NCBI GenBank assembly: GCA_947259105.1
Contig: CAMYKU010000010.1
Location: 851 to 63,757, forward strand
DNA length: 62,907 bases
Origin: an uncultured Alphaproteobacteria bacterium
GTDB lineage: Bacteria > Pseudomonadota > Alphaproteobacteria > UBA8366 > JADFVY01
Reading direction: 5' to 3'
Position 1 is the first letter of the stretch. Every line of letters starts with the position of its first letter. Of this stretch, positions 34,010 to 43,600 are shown piece after piece. The translations under genes and the position numbers were made by a program. The notes under the pieces were generated by a model that saw nothing but the letters and a program-made list of their open reading frames with translations, did no database searches and was not told the origin of the DNA.

Positions 34010-36364
34010 TCACAACCCCTCCTGCCCGTGCATGATCTTCAGACGCCGCCAGCGCCTGTCGACCTCTTTCTCGATATCCTCCAGCCGTTCCGCGTTGTCC
34101 GGTCCGAGCAGATGCTTGGTCTTGCCCATGAGTCCAAGCCAGTCGGCGACCGGCCGGCGGCGCCCGACGGCATCCGGGTCGTAGGTCAGGGTGGTGTGCC
34201 CCTTCTCCACCTCGTAAATGGGGAAAAAGCATGAATCGAGGGCCGCCTGCAGCACGTCCTCGGCCGCGTCGTCGGTGGTCCGCCAGTTGAGCGGGCAGAA
34301 CGACAGGACCTTGCCGTAGACCAGCCCCTCGCGCTTCGCGTACCACTGCGCCTTGGCGACCTTGCGCATGAAGTCCTCGGGGTAGCCTTCGCTGGCGGTG
34401 AAGACATAGGGCAGGTGGCAGGCGGCGAAGATCTGTGCCGTGTCCTTGTGGTGGAAGGCCTTGCCGGTTCTGGCCTCGCCGACTTCGCTGGTCGAGGTGC
34501 GGTGGCCCATCGGCGTGGCGTAGGAAAGCTGCGCCCCGGTGTTCATGTAACCCTGGTTGTCGTATTCCAGGATGATCATGCGGTGATTGCGGTTGGCGGC
34601 GCCGAGCGCCGGTCCCATGCCGATATCCATGCCGCCGTCGCCGGTCACCATCATGAATGTGATGTCGGGCGATCCGGGCAGCTCGCCGCGCCGCATGCGT
34701 TCGAGATACATCTCGACCAGCCCCGACATCGTCGCCGCGCCGTTCTGGAACAGGTTGTGGATATAGGTGATGCGGTGCGCCGTGTGCGGATAGCCGGTGG
34801 TCACCACCATGGCGCAGCCGGTCTGGAACAGCACCACGAGATCGCCCTCAAGGACGCTGTAGGCCTGGTGCAGCACCGGGAAAATGCCGCAGCCCGGACA
34901 GCCGCCGTGACCAGGGGCGACCCGGCAGGGCACCGCGGTCATCGCCCACAAGGGCTCCAGCTCGACATTGAGCCGGCCGCTTTGCTCGTCCTTGGTGACT
35001 TTCGCCATGCCGCGCGACACTTCCTCGGCGGTAATGGCGGGCAGTCCCGGCAACGGCTTGGTCGCGGGATCGCCGGCGTAGGTGCCGTGGTAGGCGAAGG
35101 GCGTGTCCACCGATCCCTGCGCCGCCGTCTCAAGAACCTCGGCGAAGAACTGCTCAGCGTCGGCGTCGTAGAAATCCTTGCCGCCAAGACCGTAAATGCG
35201 GTTGAGGACCAGCGTATGGTTTTCCGCATCCTGCTGCAGGGCGGCGCGGATCTCCAGGGCCAGGTTGCCGTTTCCGGCACCGTAGGAATCACCACGGTCT
35301 CCGACCAGCACGGCGCGCACGTTCCTGAACAGATCGCGGATTTCCTGCCCGGGAAACGGGCGCAGTGCGTTGAGCGAGACGACGCCGACCCGCCGGCCTT
35401 CGGCGCGAAGCCGGTCGGCGACCTCCTTGGCGGTTTCGGCGGCCGAGTTGAGCAGCACGACGGCGACTTCGGCATCTTCCATGCGGTAGGCGTCGACCAC
35501 CGGATAGACGCGGCCGGTCAGCGTCGCCAGCTCGGCCAATACCTCGGGAATCACGCGCCTGGCCGCCTCCATCGCCTCGGTCAGCTGCACCTTGTTGTTG
35601 ATCAGGTCGGGATCGTTCATGTAGGGCCCGAACGTCACCGGGCGCGTGGGATCGAGCGCCGTGACAGCCGATTCGGGTTCTCCGAGGAAATCCCGGACCG
35701 CGTCGGCATCGTCGAACACCTCAAGCCGCCGTTTCTGATGGCTGGTGAAGAAACCGTCATAGGCGACCAGCACCGGCAGCCGCACGTCCTTGTGCTCGCC
35801 GATGCGTACGGCGGCGAAGTTGAGGTCGTAGACCGCCTGCGGATCGCGGGCGAGCAGAATGATCCAGCCGGTATTGAGGACGAAATAGATATCGGAATGG
35901 TCGCAGCGGATGTCGAGCGGTCCGGAAACCGCACGGGTGGCGACGTTGAGCACCATCGGGACCCGCGTTCCGGCCTGCACCGGCAGTTGCTCCAGCGCGT
36001 ACAGCAATCCCTGGGACGACGTCGCGTTGAGCACCCGGCCGCCGCCCAACGCCGCACCGTAGCAGATACCGGCAGCGCCGTGCTCGCCGTCGCCCGCGAC
36101 CATGGCGATGTCGTGGGTGCCTTCCGCCTGCATCTCGGACAGGGCCTCGGCCACTTCGGTGGACGGCGTGATCGGGAAATAGCCCATCAGATGGAAGCCG
36201 ATGTCACGCGCCGCCAGGGCCGCTGCCTCGTTTCCGTTACGGAATTCGGCGCGCTGTGGGACCAAGCCCTGCCGGACCGGGCGCTTGCCCTTGCTGCCGG
36301 TTTCGAGCTGTTCCTCGACGACTGTTTTCATATTGCGCATCACGGTTATGTCCGTTCTAGCCAT
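34010..36364 (-). CDS. 2-oxoacid:acceptor oxidoreductase, fused alpha-beta subunits
   Basis: A 784-residue fusion. Residues 45-440 are the alpha (PorA/KorA) part with GYFPITPSTEVAEALSEM and SQGLLYALEQLP. The rest is the beta part with CPGCG (C489-G493) and a thiamine diphosphate motif starting GDGG at residue 575 and ending near NQGYMNTGAQ. It decarboxylates a 2-oxoacid with CoA to give acyl-CoA and low-potential electrons. The substrate (pyruvate, 2-oxoglutarate or branched-chain) cannot be read by eye. The ATG overlaps the upstream gamma-delta gene by 8 nt; internal ATGs at residues 9 and 12 are alternatives. Confidence 0.93.
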   Translation of the reverse strand: MARTDITVMRNMKTVVEEQLETGSKGKRPVRQGLVPQRAEFRNGNEAAALAARDIGFHLMGYFPITPSTEVAEALSEMQAEGTHDIAMVAGDGEHGAAGICYGAALGGGRVLNATSSQGLLYALEQLPVQAGTRVPMVLNVATRAVSGPLDIRCDHSDIYFVLNTGWIILLARDPQAVYDLNFAAVRIGEHKDVRLPVLVAYDGFFTSHQKRRLEVFDDADAVRDFLGEPESAVTALDPTRPVTFGPYMNDPDLINNKVQLTEAMEAARRVIPEVLAELATLTGRVYPVVDAYRMEDAEVAVVLLNSAAETAKEVADRLRAEGRRVGVVSLNALRPFPGQEIRDLFRNVRAVLVGDRGDSYGAGNGNLALEIRAALQQDAENHTLVLNRIYGLGGKDFYDADAEQFFAEVLETAAQGSVDTPFAYHGTYAGDPATKPLPGLPAITAEEVSRGMAKVTKDEQSGRLNVELEPLWAMTAVPCRVAPGHGGCPGCGIFPVLHQAYSVLEGDLVVLFQTGCAMVVTTGYPHTAHRITYIHNLFQNGAATMSGLVEMYLERMRRGELPGSPDITFMMVTGDGGMDIGMGPALGAANRNHRMIILEYDNQGYMNTGAQLSYATPMGHRTSTSEVGEARTGKAFHHKDTAQIFAACHLPYVFTASEGYPEDFMRKVAKAQWYAKREGLVYGKVLSFCPLNWRTTDDAAEDVLQAALDSCFFPIYEVEKGHTTLTYDPDAVGRRRPVADWLGLMGKTKHLLGPDNAERLEDIEKEVDRRWRRLKIMHGQEGL

Positions 36365-37358
36365 CCAGTTGCGGGAACAGCGGCTGGGTCAGTTCGGCCG
36401 CCAGTCCGGGGGTTTCCGCCTCGCGGGTCATCGCCCCGGTCGGGCACGTCTCGATACAGCGCAGGCAGCCCTTGCAATAGCGGTAGTCGATGCCGGTCAG
36501 CCGGACCGCGTCCGGGACCGGCTTATTGCCCTCGGCCGTCCACACCAGGCACAGATCGGGGCACACCATGTCGCACATGCCGCAGTGAATGCATTTTTCG
36601 ACATCGAGTACCGGCAGCCAGCCGCTACGCGAGGTGGACAGATCATTCCACGCCGTCGAGCCGGCATTGAGGATGATGCCGCCCAGGGGCGCCGTCTGGT
36701 AACCCCAGAACGGATCGGGCCTGATGATCGGCAAATCGCCCTCCGCCCGCCCGACGCCGGACAATATCTCGAACTCCGCCGTCCCGCGGCGGAACGCAGC
36801 CTCGTTGCTGGCCACCGCCTCGGGGCGTTTCCGGGCGAACTCGTCGGTCAGCGCCTGGAGCAGAACGTCGGCATCGAAATACGGCACCGCTTCGGCCAGG
36901 GTGCCGATCAACACGGCGTTGGGCCGCGATTTCTCCTCCGCTGCGATGCGCTGGGCATCGATACGGATAACCTTCGCCGTGCGCGGCAGGCGACCGAGGC
37001 CTTCGGGGATTTCACCGGGCGGGCCGGTAAAGATCAGCGTGCCATTTGCGCGGAAGCCGGCGACGGTCGCCGGATGGCTGAGCAGGGCCCGGTGAAAGAC
37101 GACGACGACATCCGGCGATTCTACCGGTGCGCTGGTGCGAATCGGCTTATCGGCCGGACCGAGCCTGATAAACGACTTGATTGCCGAGCCCTTTTTTTCC
37201 GAACCGTAGGAGGAAAAATGGGCACCGTTGAGGCCCATGCGCAACACCGCCGCCGTGGCCAGGATCTGACCGGCGGCATGGGCGCCGAGCCCACCAATCG
37301 ATTCAAAACGGAGTTCGAAAAAACGGTCTTCATGAGGCAATGAAACGGTGTCATCCAT
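36357..37358 (-). CDS. 2-oxoacid:acceptor oxidoreductase, fused gamma-delta subunits
   Basis: A 333-residue fusion. The N-terminal gamma domain has FELRFESIGGLGAHAAGQILATAAVLRMG and SYGSEKKGSAIKSFIRL. The C-terminal delta domain is a two-[4Fe-4S] ferredoxin with CIHCGMCDMVCPDLC and CKGCLRCIETCP. It delivers electrons from the alpha-beta partner to an acceptor. ATG 37358 is preferred over a GTG 63 nt upstream, because the extra segment has AT-rich third codon positions and would begin upstream of the predicted FNR-dependent transcription start. It is the first gene of a four-gene operon. Confidence 0.92.
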   Translation of the reverse strand: MDDTVSLPHEDRFFELRFESIGGLGAHAAGQILATAAVLRMGLNGAHFSSYGSEKKGSAIKSFIRLGPADKPIRTSAPVESPDVVVVFHRALLSHPATVAGFRANGTLIFTGPPGEIPEGLGRLPRTAKVIRIDAQRIAAEEKSRPNAVLIGTLAEAVPYFDADVLLQALTDEFARKRPEAVASNEAAFRRGTAEFEILSGVGRAEGDLPIIRPDPFWGYQTAPLGGIILNAGSTAWNDLSTSRSGWLPVLDVEKCIHCGMCDMVCPDLCLVWTAEGNKPVPDAVRLTGIDYRYCKGCLRCIETCPTGAMTREAETPGLAAELTQPLFPQLDG

Positions 37359-37439
37359 AAATGAATCAACCTCGGATAATTCGGGAATAATTCCTTGCGG
37401 CGGCAATCCTTTATCTAACACTTTTGGCTGATAAATGTA

Positions 37440-37453
37440 TTGACTTGGGTCAA
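37440..37453. promoter_or_regulatory. FNR/FixK-type binding site
   Basis: TTGAC-ttgg-GTCAA is a perfect 5-4-5 palindrome matching the TTGA-N6-TCAA consensus of FNR/FixK-class regulators. It lies 82 nt upstream of the gamma-delta start codon. If centred at -41.5, transcription would begin near 37405, with TAGATA at 37417-37412 as a weak -10. Confidence 0.7.
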
Positions 37454-37527
37454 TCTTGAACTCGATTGACGGGGACGCTCCAAACAGGCCCGCCGAAATG
37501 CGGTCGCACGCCTTTCCGGGTTCGCTG

Positions 37528-38586
37528 CTAACCGTATTTCAGCGCATGCCGGGCAAGTTTTTTCATCACCGTCGGCAGCGCCTGCTCGCCGAGCCGGTCG
37601 GGATGACACCAGAGTCCACCGGCGCCGGCGTTGCGCCCGACGCTACCGGACAGGACGGCGAGCTCCAGCCGGAAATGCGTGAAGCCGTGATCCACCCTGC
37701 CCGGCAGTTGCCGCCAGTCGCGCGCCGGCAGCGGCGCCGCCTTGCGGGCTGCCGCGAATGACGGCATCGGCCCCTCGCGCCACTCGGTTGACGGCGCCTC
37801 GATCATGCCCCCCAGGAGCCCCGATTCGGGGCGGCGGCGAAGCAGTACGGCGCCGTCCGGTCGGGTGATCCAGAAGGCGATGCCGCGGCGCAACGGCCGT
37901 TCCGGTTTCGGCGTGCGGCGCGGCAGCGAGTCCGCGATGTCCCGCCCCCTGCAGTCGTCGCGCCACGGGCACACAACGCAATTCGGACGGCGCGGCATGC
38001 AGACCGTGGCTCCCAGATCCATCACCGCCTGCGCGTAGTCGCCGGGCCGGAAATCGGGCGTCAGGCCGCCGGCAAGCTCGTGCAGTCGGCGTTTCGCGCC
38101 GGGCAGCGTGTCCTCGACCGCGAACGTGCGCGCCATCACCCGTTCCACATTGCCGTCCACCACCACGGCGCGGCGGCCGAAGGCGATGGCGGCGATCGCC
38201 GCGGCGGTATACGGGCCGATGCCGGGGAGCTTCAGAAGTTCCGCCTCACAGTCGGGAAAGCGCCCGCCCGGCGCACCCGCCACGTGCCGCGCGCAACGGT
38301 GCATGTTGCGCGCCCGTGCATAGTATCCGAGCCCCTGCCAGGCATGCAGGACGTCATCCAGTTCGGCCGCCGCAAGGTCGGCGACGGCAGGCCAGCGCCG
38401 CAGGAAGGATTCGAAATACGGCCCGACCGCGGCCACCGTCGTCTGCTGCAGCATGATCTCTGAGAGCCAGACATGGTAAGGGTCGGGCGTCGTGCCGGGC
38501 AGGGCGCGCCAGGGCAGCAGCCGGCGATGCCGGTCATACCAGGCGAGAAGGGTCTCGGCCGACGGGGCCTTGCGCAATCGGGTCAT
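37528..38586 (-). CDS. mutY: A/G-specific adenine glycosylase
   Basis: A 352-residue DNA repair enzyme that removes adenine mispaired with 8-oxoguanine. The catalytic Glu is in SEIMLQQTTV (E43). The helix-hairpin-helix is LPGIGPYTAAAIAAIAFGRRAVVVDGNVERV, with the catalytic Asp. The [4Fe-4S] motif is CMPRRPNCVVCPWRDDC (C-x6-C-x2-C-x5-C). The C-terminal Nudix-like domain recognises 8-oxoG. ATG 38586 starts the conserved region; an upstream ATG would overlap the divergent DUF721 gene. A GACTC site lies 16 nt upstream. Confidence 0.96.
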   Translation of the reverse strand: MTRLRKAPSAETLLAWYDRHRRLLPWRALPGTTPDPYHVWLSEIMLQQTTVAAVGPYFESFLRRWPAVADLAAAELDDVLHAWQGLGYYARARNMHRCARHVAGAPGGRFPDCEAELLKLPGIGPYTAAAIAAIAFGRRAVVVDGNVERVMARTFAVEDTLPGAKRRLHELAGGLTPDFRPGDYAQAVMDLGATVCMPRRPNCVVCPWRDDCRGRDIADSLPRRTPKPERPLRRGIAFWITRPDGAVLLRRRPESGLLGGMIEAPSTEWREGPMPSFAAARKAAPLPARDWRQLPGRVDHGFTHFRLELAVLSGSVGRNAGAGGLWCHPDRLGEQALPTVMKKLARHALKYG

Positions 38587-38629
38587 GGGTGCGTAACTAC
38601 GGACTCGGACATTATCGGGGCAGCACAGC

Positions 38630-39169
38630 ATGGCCGGGGACCGGACTCAAGCGAAACGCGACGGGGGCGGAAAACGGGGCGGCGGGCCCCGCCCGCTGGC
38701 GGCCTCGGTCGGCGGCGTCGCGAAACGCACGCTGGGCCGGCGCGGCTTCGCCGAAGGCGGGCTGATCGCCGACTGGCGCGCCGTCGTCGGGCGCGAACTG
38801 GCGGCCTCCTGCTGGCCGGACCGTCTCAGCTTCCCGCCCGGCAGGAAGGACGACGGCATGCTGCGGATCCGTGTTGCCGGCGGTTTCGCCACGGAATTGC
38901 AGCATCTGGTGCCGCAGGTCCTGGAGCGCATCAACGGTCATTTCGGCTACCGTGCGATCACCCGCATCAGCATCCTGCAGGCGCCGCCGGACAGCGCATC
39001 GGCGCCGCGACGGGCCGCGAAACCCCCGCCCCGCAAGCGTCCCGATCCCGTGCAGGAGGCCGAACTGGACACGGTGCTGTCGGAGGTGGAGGATCCGGAG
39101 ATCCGGGCCGCACTTGCGCGCCTGGGCAGGGCTATGATAAGCGACGGGCGCACCGAAGAAGGCGCGTGA
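38630..39169 (+). CDS. DUF721 protein, DciA-like
   Basis: A 179-residue basic protein with the DUF721 core: LGRRGFAEGGLIADWRAVVGRELAASCWPDRLSFP, LRIRVAGGFATELQHLVPQVLERINGHFGYRAITRISILQ. DUF721 proteins related to DciA help load the replicative helicase DnaB in bacteria without DnaC. The first 30 and last 60 residues are low-complexity. The gene is divergent from mutY with 43 nt between start codons, and lies upstream of the dsbA-like pair. Confidence 0.85.
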   Translation: MAGDRTQAKRDGGGKRGGGPRPLAASVGGVAKRTLGRRGFAEGGLIADWRAVVGRELAASCWPDRLSFPPGRKDDGMLRIRVAGGFATELQHLVPQVLERINGHFGYRAITRISILQAPPDSASAPRRAAKPPPRKRPDPVQEAELDTVLSEVEDPEIRAALARLGRAMISDGRTEEGA

Positions 39170-39262
39170 CCGGAGCCGGAAGACGGCCTGGCCCACCTTG
39201 ATGGCGCCACAATTGCGACTCAGTATCCGTATCCGCCGGATCCGCTGCCAGGAGAGCCCACC

Positions 39263-39859
39263 GTGACCAGAGCCGTTTCCATCCTAATCGCCGTCTTTCT
39301 GTCGCTGACCCTCGCAGCTTGCGACGAGTCGACCGAAACGATGCTTCTGGAAGACCGGGTGCTCGGCGACCCGAACGCGCCGATCACGATCATCGAATAC
39401 GCATCGCTGACCTGTTCGCACTGCGCCACGTTCCACAAGAACACGATGCCCAGGCTGAAACGGGAATGGCTCGACACCGGACGGGCGAAACTGCTGTACC
39501 GGGATTTCGCGCTCGACAAGAACGCGGCGACGGCGGCGGTGATCGCGCGCTGCGCCCCGGAAGACCAGTATTTCCGCATCCTCAGCGCGTTCTTCAGCCG
39601 GCAGAATTCATGGTCCCGGATGGAGAATCCGATCCCCGTGCTGGCCCAGATCGCGGGTTCCAGGGGTTTGAGCCGCGCCGACATCGATGCTTGCCTGGAC
39701 GACGGCGATCTGGTCGACGGCGTCTTGCAGATGCGCCTGGTCGGGCAGGATCAGCATGGGGTCAACAGCACGCCGACGTTTATCGTCGGCGAGAGAGTGG
39801 TCAGCGGCGCGTTAAGCTACGACGATTTCGACGCCGTACTGCGTTCGATGAAGCCATGA
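39263..39859 (+). CDS. DsbA-like thiol-disulfide oxidoreductase, lipoprotein
   Basis: A 198-residue thioredoxin-fold protein with a lipobox (LAAC, Cys 20), so membrane-anchored rather than soluble. The active site is CSHC in IIEYASLTCSHCATFHKNTMP. The C-terminal cis-Pro loop is VNSTPTFIVGE. It should introduce or shuffle disulfides in periplasmic proteins. The GTG start has AGGAGAG upstream. It is a paralogue of the next gene (VLGDPNAPITIIEYASLTCSHC against IMGDPEAPITIIEFASLTCPHC). Confidence 0.9.
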   Translation: MTRAVSILIAVFLSLTLAACDESTETMLLEDRVLGDPNAPITIIEYASLTCSHCATFHKNTMPRLKREWLDTGRAKLLYRDFALDKNAATAAVIARCAPEDQYFRILSAFFSRQNSWSRMENPIPVLAQIAGSRGLSRADIDACLDDGDLVDGVLQMRLVGQDQHGVNSTPTFIVGERVVSGALSYDDFDAVLRSMKP

Positions 39860-39971
39860 CGCGGAGGCGGCCGCGACGGAACCCGTCTTGATCGAGCCCC
39901 GCTAGTAGGTCTATATTCCGGTGCCACCAAATATGGTAGTTATCGTGCATCATCCCGGCCGGAGGCGACAG

Positions 39972-40580
39972 GTGACCAGATTTTCCGCTTTGATTTCAGC
40001 CCTTGCCGCGCTGACGTTCGCCGCCACCGTGCAGGCCGAACCACTGCCGACGGAACAAGCGCTCAAGGAACGTATCATGGGCGATCCCGAGGCGCCGATC
40101 ACGATCATCGAATTCGCCTCGCTGACCTGCCCGCACTGCGCCAGTTTCCACACCGAGACGCTGCCACAGATCAAGACCGAATGGATCGAGACCGGGCGGG
40201 CCAAGCTGGTCTACCGGGACTTCCCGACCGCGCCGGTCGCGCTGGCGGTATATGGCGCCATGGTCGCGCGGTGCGCCCCGGAAGACCGCTATTTCAAGTT
40301 CCTCGAGGTCTTCTTCAAACAGCAGCGAAGCTGGACGGGAAGCCCCGATCCGATGAAAGCGCTGGCCCAGCTGGCGCGCCTCGGCGGCATGAGTCAGGCG
40401 GATTTCGACGCCTGCACGCAAAACGAGGCCCTGTTCGAGGGCATCCGCGAGCGCGCGCTCGACGGCCAGATCGAATTCAATATCGAGAGCACGCCGAGCT
40501 TCGTGGTCAACGGGCGCGTTGTCCGGGGCGGGATGAGCTACGCGGACTTCAACGACATCTTGGAGGACGTCGCGAAATGA
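39972..40580 (+). CDS. DsbA-like thiol-disulfide oxidoreductase
   Basis: A 202-residue periplasmic thioredoxin-fold protein with a cleavable signal peptide (ending VQA-E). The active site is CPHC and the cis-Pro loop is IESTPSFVVNG. The GTG start is chosen because GGAGG lies 6 nt upstream and the signal peptide begins there. It follows its lipoprotein paralogue by 112 nt and precedes smc by 42 nt, so it may be cotranscribed with smc. Confidence 0.92.
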   Translation: MTRFSALISALAALTFAATVQAEPLPTEQALKERIMGDPEAPITIIEFASLTCPHCASFHTETLPQIKTEWIETGRAKLVYRDFPTAPVALAVYGAMVARCAPEDRYFKFLEVFFKQQRSWTGSPDPMKALAQLARLGGMSQADFDACTQNEALFEGIRERALDGQIEFNIESTPSFVVNGRVVRGGMSYADFNDILEDVAK

Positions 40581-40622
40581 TCCCGCCCGCGGCGCCCCGA
40601 TAAACCGAACGGGCACGCACCG

Positions 40623-43600
40623 GTGCATTTCACCAAGCTTCGCGTTTCCGGCTTCAAATCCTTCGTCGACCCGGTCGAGCTATTGATCGAGCCGGGCATG
40701 ACCGGCGTCGTCGGGCCGAACGGCTGCGGCAAGTCGAACGTCGTCGAGGCGCTGCGCTGGGTGATGGGCGAGACGTCGGCCAAGAGCATGCGCGGCGGCG
40801 GCATGGACGATGTGATCTTCGGCGGCACCACGACGCGGCCGGCGCGAAATATCGCCGAGGTCATCCTCCACATCGACAACTCCGACCGCCGGGCGCCGGC
40901 GGTGTTCAACGACACCGACGAGTTGGAGATCTCGCGCCGGATCGAACGCGATTCGGGCTCGACCTACCGGGTCAACGGCAAGGAAGTCAGGGCCCGCGAC
41001 GTCCAGCTCCTGTTCGCCGATCTCGCCACCGGTGCCCATTCGACCGCACTGGTCAGCCAGGGCCGGATCAGCGCCATGATCGGCGCCAAGCCGATCGAAC
41101 GCCGGGCGCTGCTGGAGGAGGCGGCGGGCATCAAGGGGCTGCATACCCGCCGGCACGAGGCCGAGCTGCGCCTGCGCGCCGCCGAGACCAACCTGGAACG
41201 GCTGGAGGATGTGATCGTGGCTCTGGAAGGCCAGCACCAGGGGTTGCAGCGCCAGGCCCGGCAGGCTGCGCGCTACCGCCGCCTGTCCGAGCAAATCCGG
41301 CGGTTCGATGCGATCCTGCTACACCGCGCCTGGACGGACGCCATGCAGACGGTCGCGGAAGCCGATGCGGGCCTGGGGGCCGCCCGCGACGCGGTCGCGA
41401 AACGTACCGCCGCTGCGGCCGGCGCGGCTAAGGTGCAGGCCGAGGCCGCGGCCGCCCTGCCGTCGTTGCGCGAGGCCGAAGTCGCGGCCGCCGCGGCGCT
41501 GCAGCATCTCCGGCTGGCGCGCCGCGAACTGGACAGCGAAGCGGACCGGGTCGCCTCCGCGCAGGCCCAGCTCGAACAGCGGCTGCAGCAGATCGCCGCG
41601 GACATCGAGCGCGAACGCACGCTCGAGACCGACGCAGCGGAAGCCCTCGGGCGCTTGGAGGCGGAACGCGAGACGCTGGCAGCGGCCCAGGCCGGTGAGG
41701 CCACGCTGCGCGAAGCGGCGGCCGAGGCGCTGGACGCCGCGACGCGCCATGTCGAGGAGCGGGAAGCGGAACTTCAGGAGGCAACCGCCCAACTGGCCGA
41801 GACCGAAGCGCGGCGCGGCGCGCTGACCCGGCGCATTTCGGAACTCGGGGAGCGCATCGCGCGTCTGGCCGCCCGCCAGGCGGAACTCGAGGCAGAGCGG
41901 ACGAAACGCACGGCGGCGCTGGGTGATGACGCGACGCTGAGTGCCGCGGCGCAAGCTGTCGAATCGGCGGAATCCGAGGCTGAACGGGCCCGCGCCGCGC
42001 AAGAGGCCGCGGAGACAGCGCGCGCCGAGGCCGAAGACCGCGAAGCCACGGCCCGGACGGGCCTGCAGGAGGCGCAATCGGCGCTTGCCAGGCTTGCGGC
42101 CGAGGAACGCGCGCTTGCGGAACTGCTTGAGCCGGAGGAGGGAAGTTTGTTCCCGCCGGTCATCGATGCGGTGACCGTGGAGACTGGATACGAGACGGCG
42201 CTGGGCGCTGCGCTGGGCGAGGACCTCTATGCCCCGGCCGACAGGTCGGCGCCGGTCCACTGGAGGCGGCTGCCGCCCGTCAGCATGCCGCCATTGCCCG
42301 GCGACGCGGTGCCGCTGGCGCGGTTCGTCATGGCGCCGGCGGAAATGACGCGCAGGCTGGCGGCAAGCGGAGTCGTCGAGGATGCGGCGGAGGGCGCGCG
42401 ACTCGCCGAATTGCTGACCGTCGGGCAGCGGCTGGTATCGCGTGACGGCGGCCTTTGGCGGTGGGACGGTTTCACCGTCTCGCCCGGCGCCCCGACCGCT
42501 GCGGCGACCCGGCTGGCCCAGCGCAACCGTCTCGCCGAAATCCGTCCCCGGCGCGAGGATGCCGAGCGTGCGATTGCCGCAACGCAGCAGGCTATGGACG
42601 CCGCCCGCTCGGCCCACGAGGCGGCGGTCGCGCGCGAGCGCGAGGCGCGGGACGCGGTCCGCGCCGGTTTCGCCACACTCAATACCGCGCGTGAGGATCA
42701 TACAAGGCTGACGAACGCGCGGGTCGCAGAAGAATCGCGGCTGACGTCGCTGATCGAGGCGCTGGAGGCGGCGCAGGGCGACCGCGCCGAGGCGGACCGC
42801 GAGCGCGGCGAGGCGGAAACCGAGCTGAGCCAGCTTAACGACCCCACGGCGGCGCGGGAATCTGTCAATGCGATGCGTGCGGACCTTGGGGCTCTGCGCG
42901 CGACGCAGGCGGAAAAGCGCAGCGCCAACGACAGGCTGATCGCCGAGTCGGAGCGCCGCAGCGAACGGCTGATGTCGATCGATGCCGAGGCGACCTCGTG
43001 GCGGCAGCGCGCAGCCGGCGCGGAAACACGGCTGGCCGACCTGAACGAGCGGCTCGGCAAGGCCGAAGAGGAGCGCGATGCCCTTGCCAAACGCCCGGCG
43101 GAGATCGAGGCCCAGCGGGACGCGCTGATGACCCAGGTCGACGACGCCGAATCGAAGCGAAGCGGTGCCGCGGATCTGCTTGCCGCGGGCGAGACAGCGC
43201 TGTCGGAAGCGGACCGGACGCTAAGGGCAGCGGAGGCTTCGCAGGCCGAGGCCCGCGAACAGCTGGTCCGGGCCGAGGCAAGGCAGGAACAGGCGGAGCA
43301 CGACCGGACCACGGTGACGGCCCGCATCCGGGAGAAGCTGGACGTGGCGCCCGACCGGATCCTGGGCGCGACCGGCATCGACGAGGACGAAAAGCTGCCG
43401 GACGGCGATACCGCGGCAACCCGTCTCGAACGGCTCGTGCGTGAGCGGGACGGCATGGGCCCGGTGAATCTGCGGGCCGAACAGGAAGCCGAGGAGCTGC
43501 GCGAACAGGTGTCGTCCCTGCAAGCCGAACGGGAGGATTTGCTGGCCGCGATCGCCCGCCTGCGCCAGGGCATCGGCGCCCTGAACCGGGAAGGCCGCGA

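Noticed and set aside
37359..37421. GTG start 21 codons upstream for the gamma-delta gene
   Set aside because: The third codon positions are AT-rich, unlike coding sequence here, and this start would precede the transcription start predicted from the FNR box.
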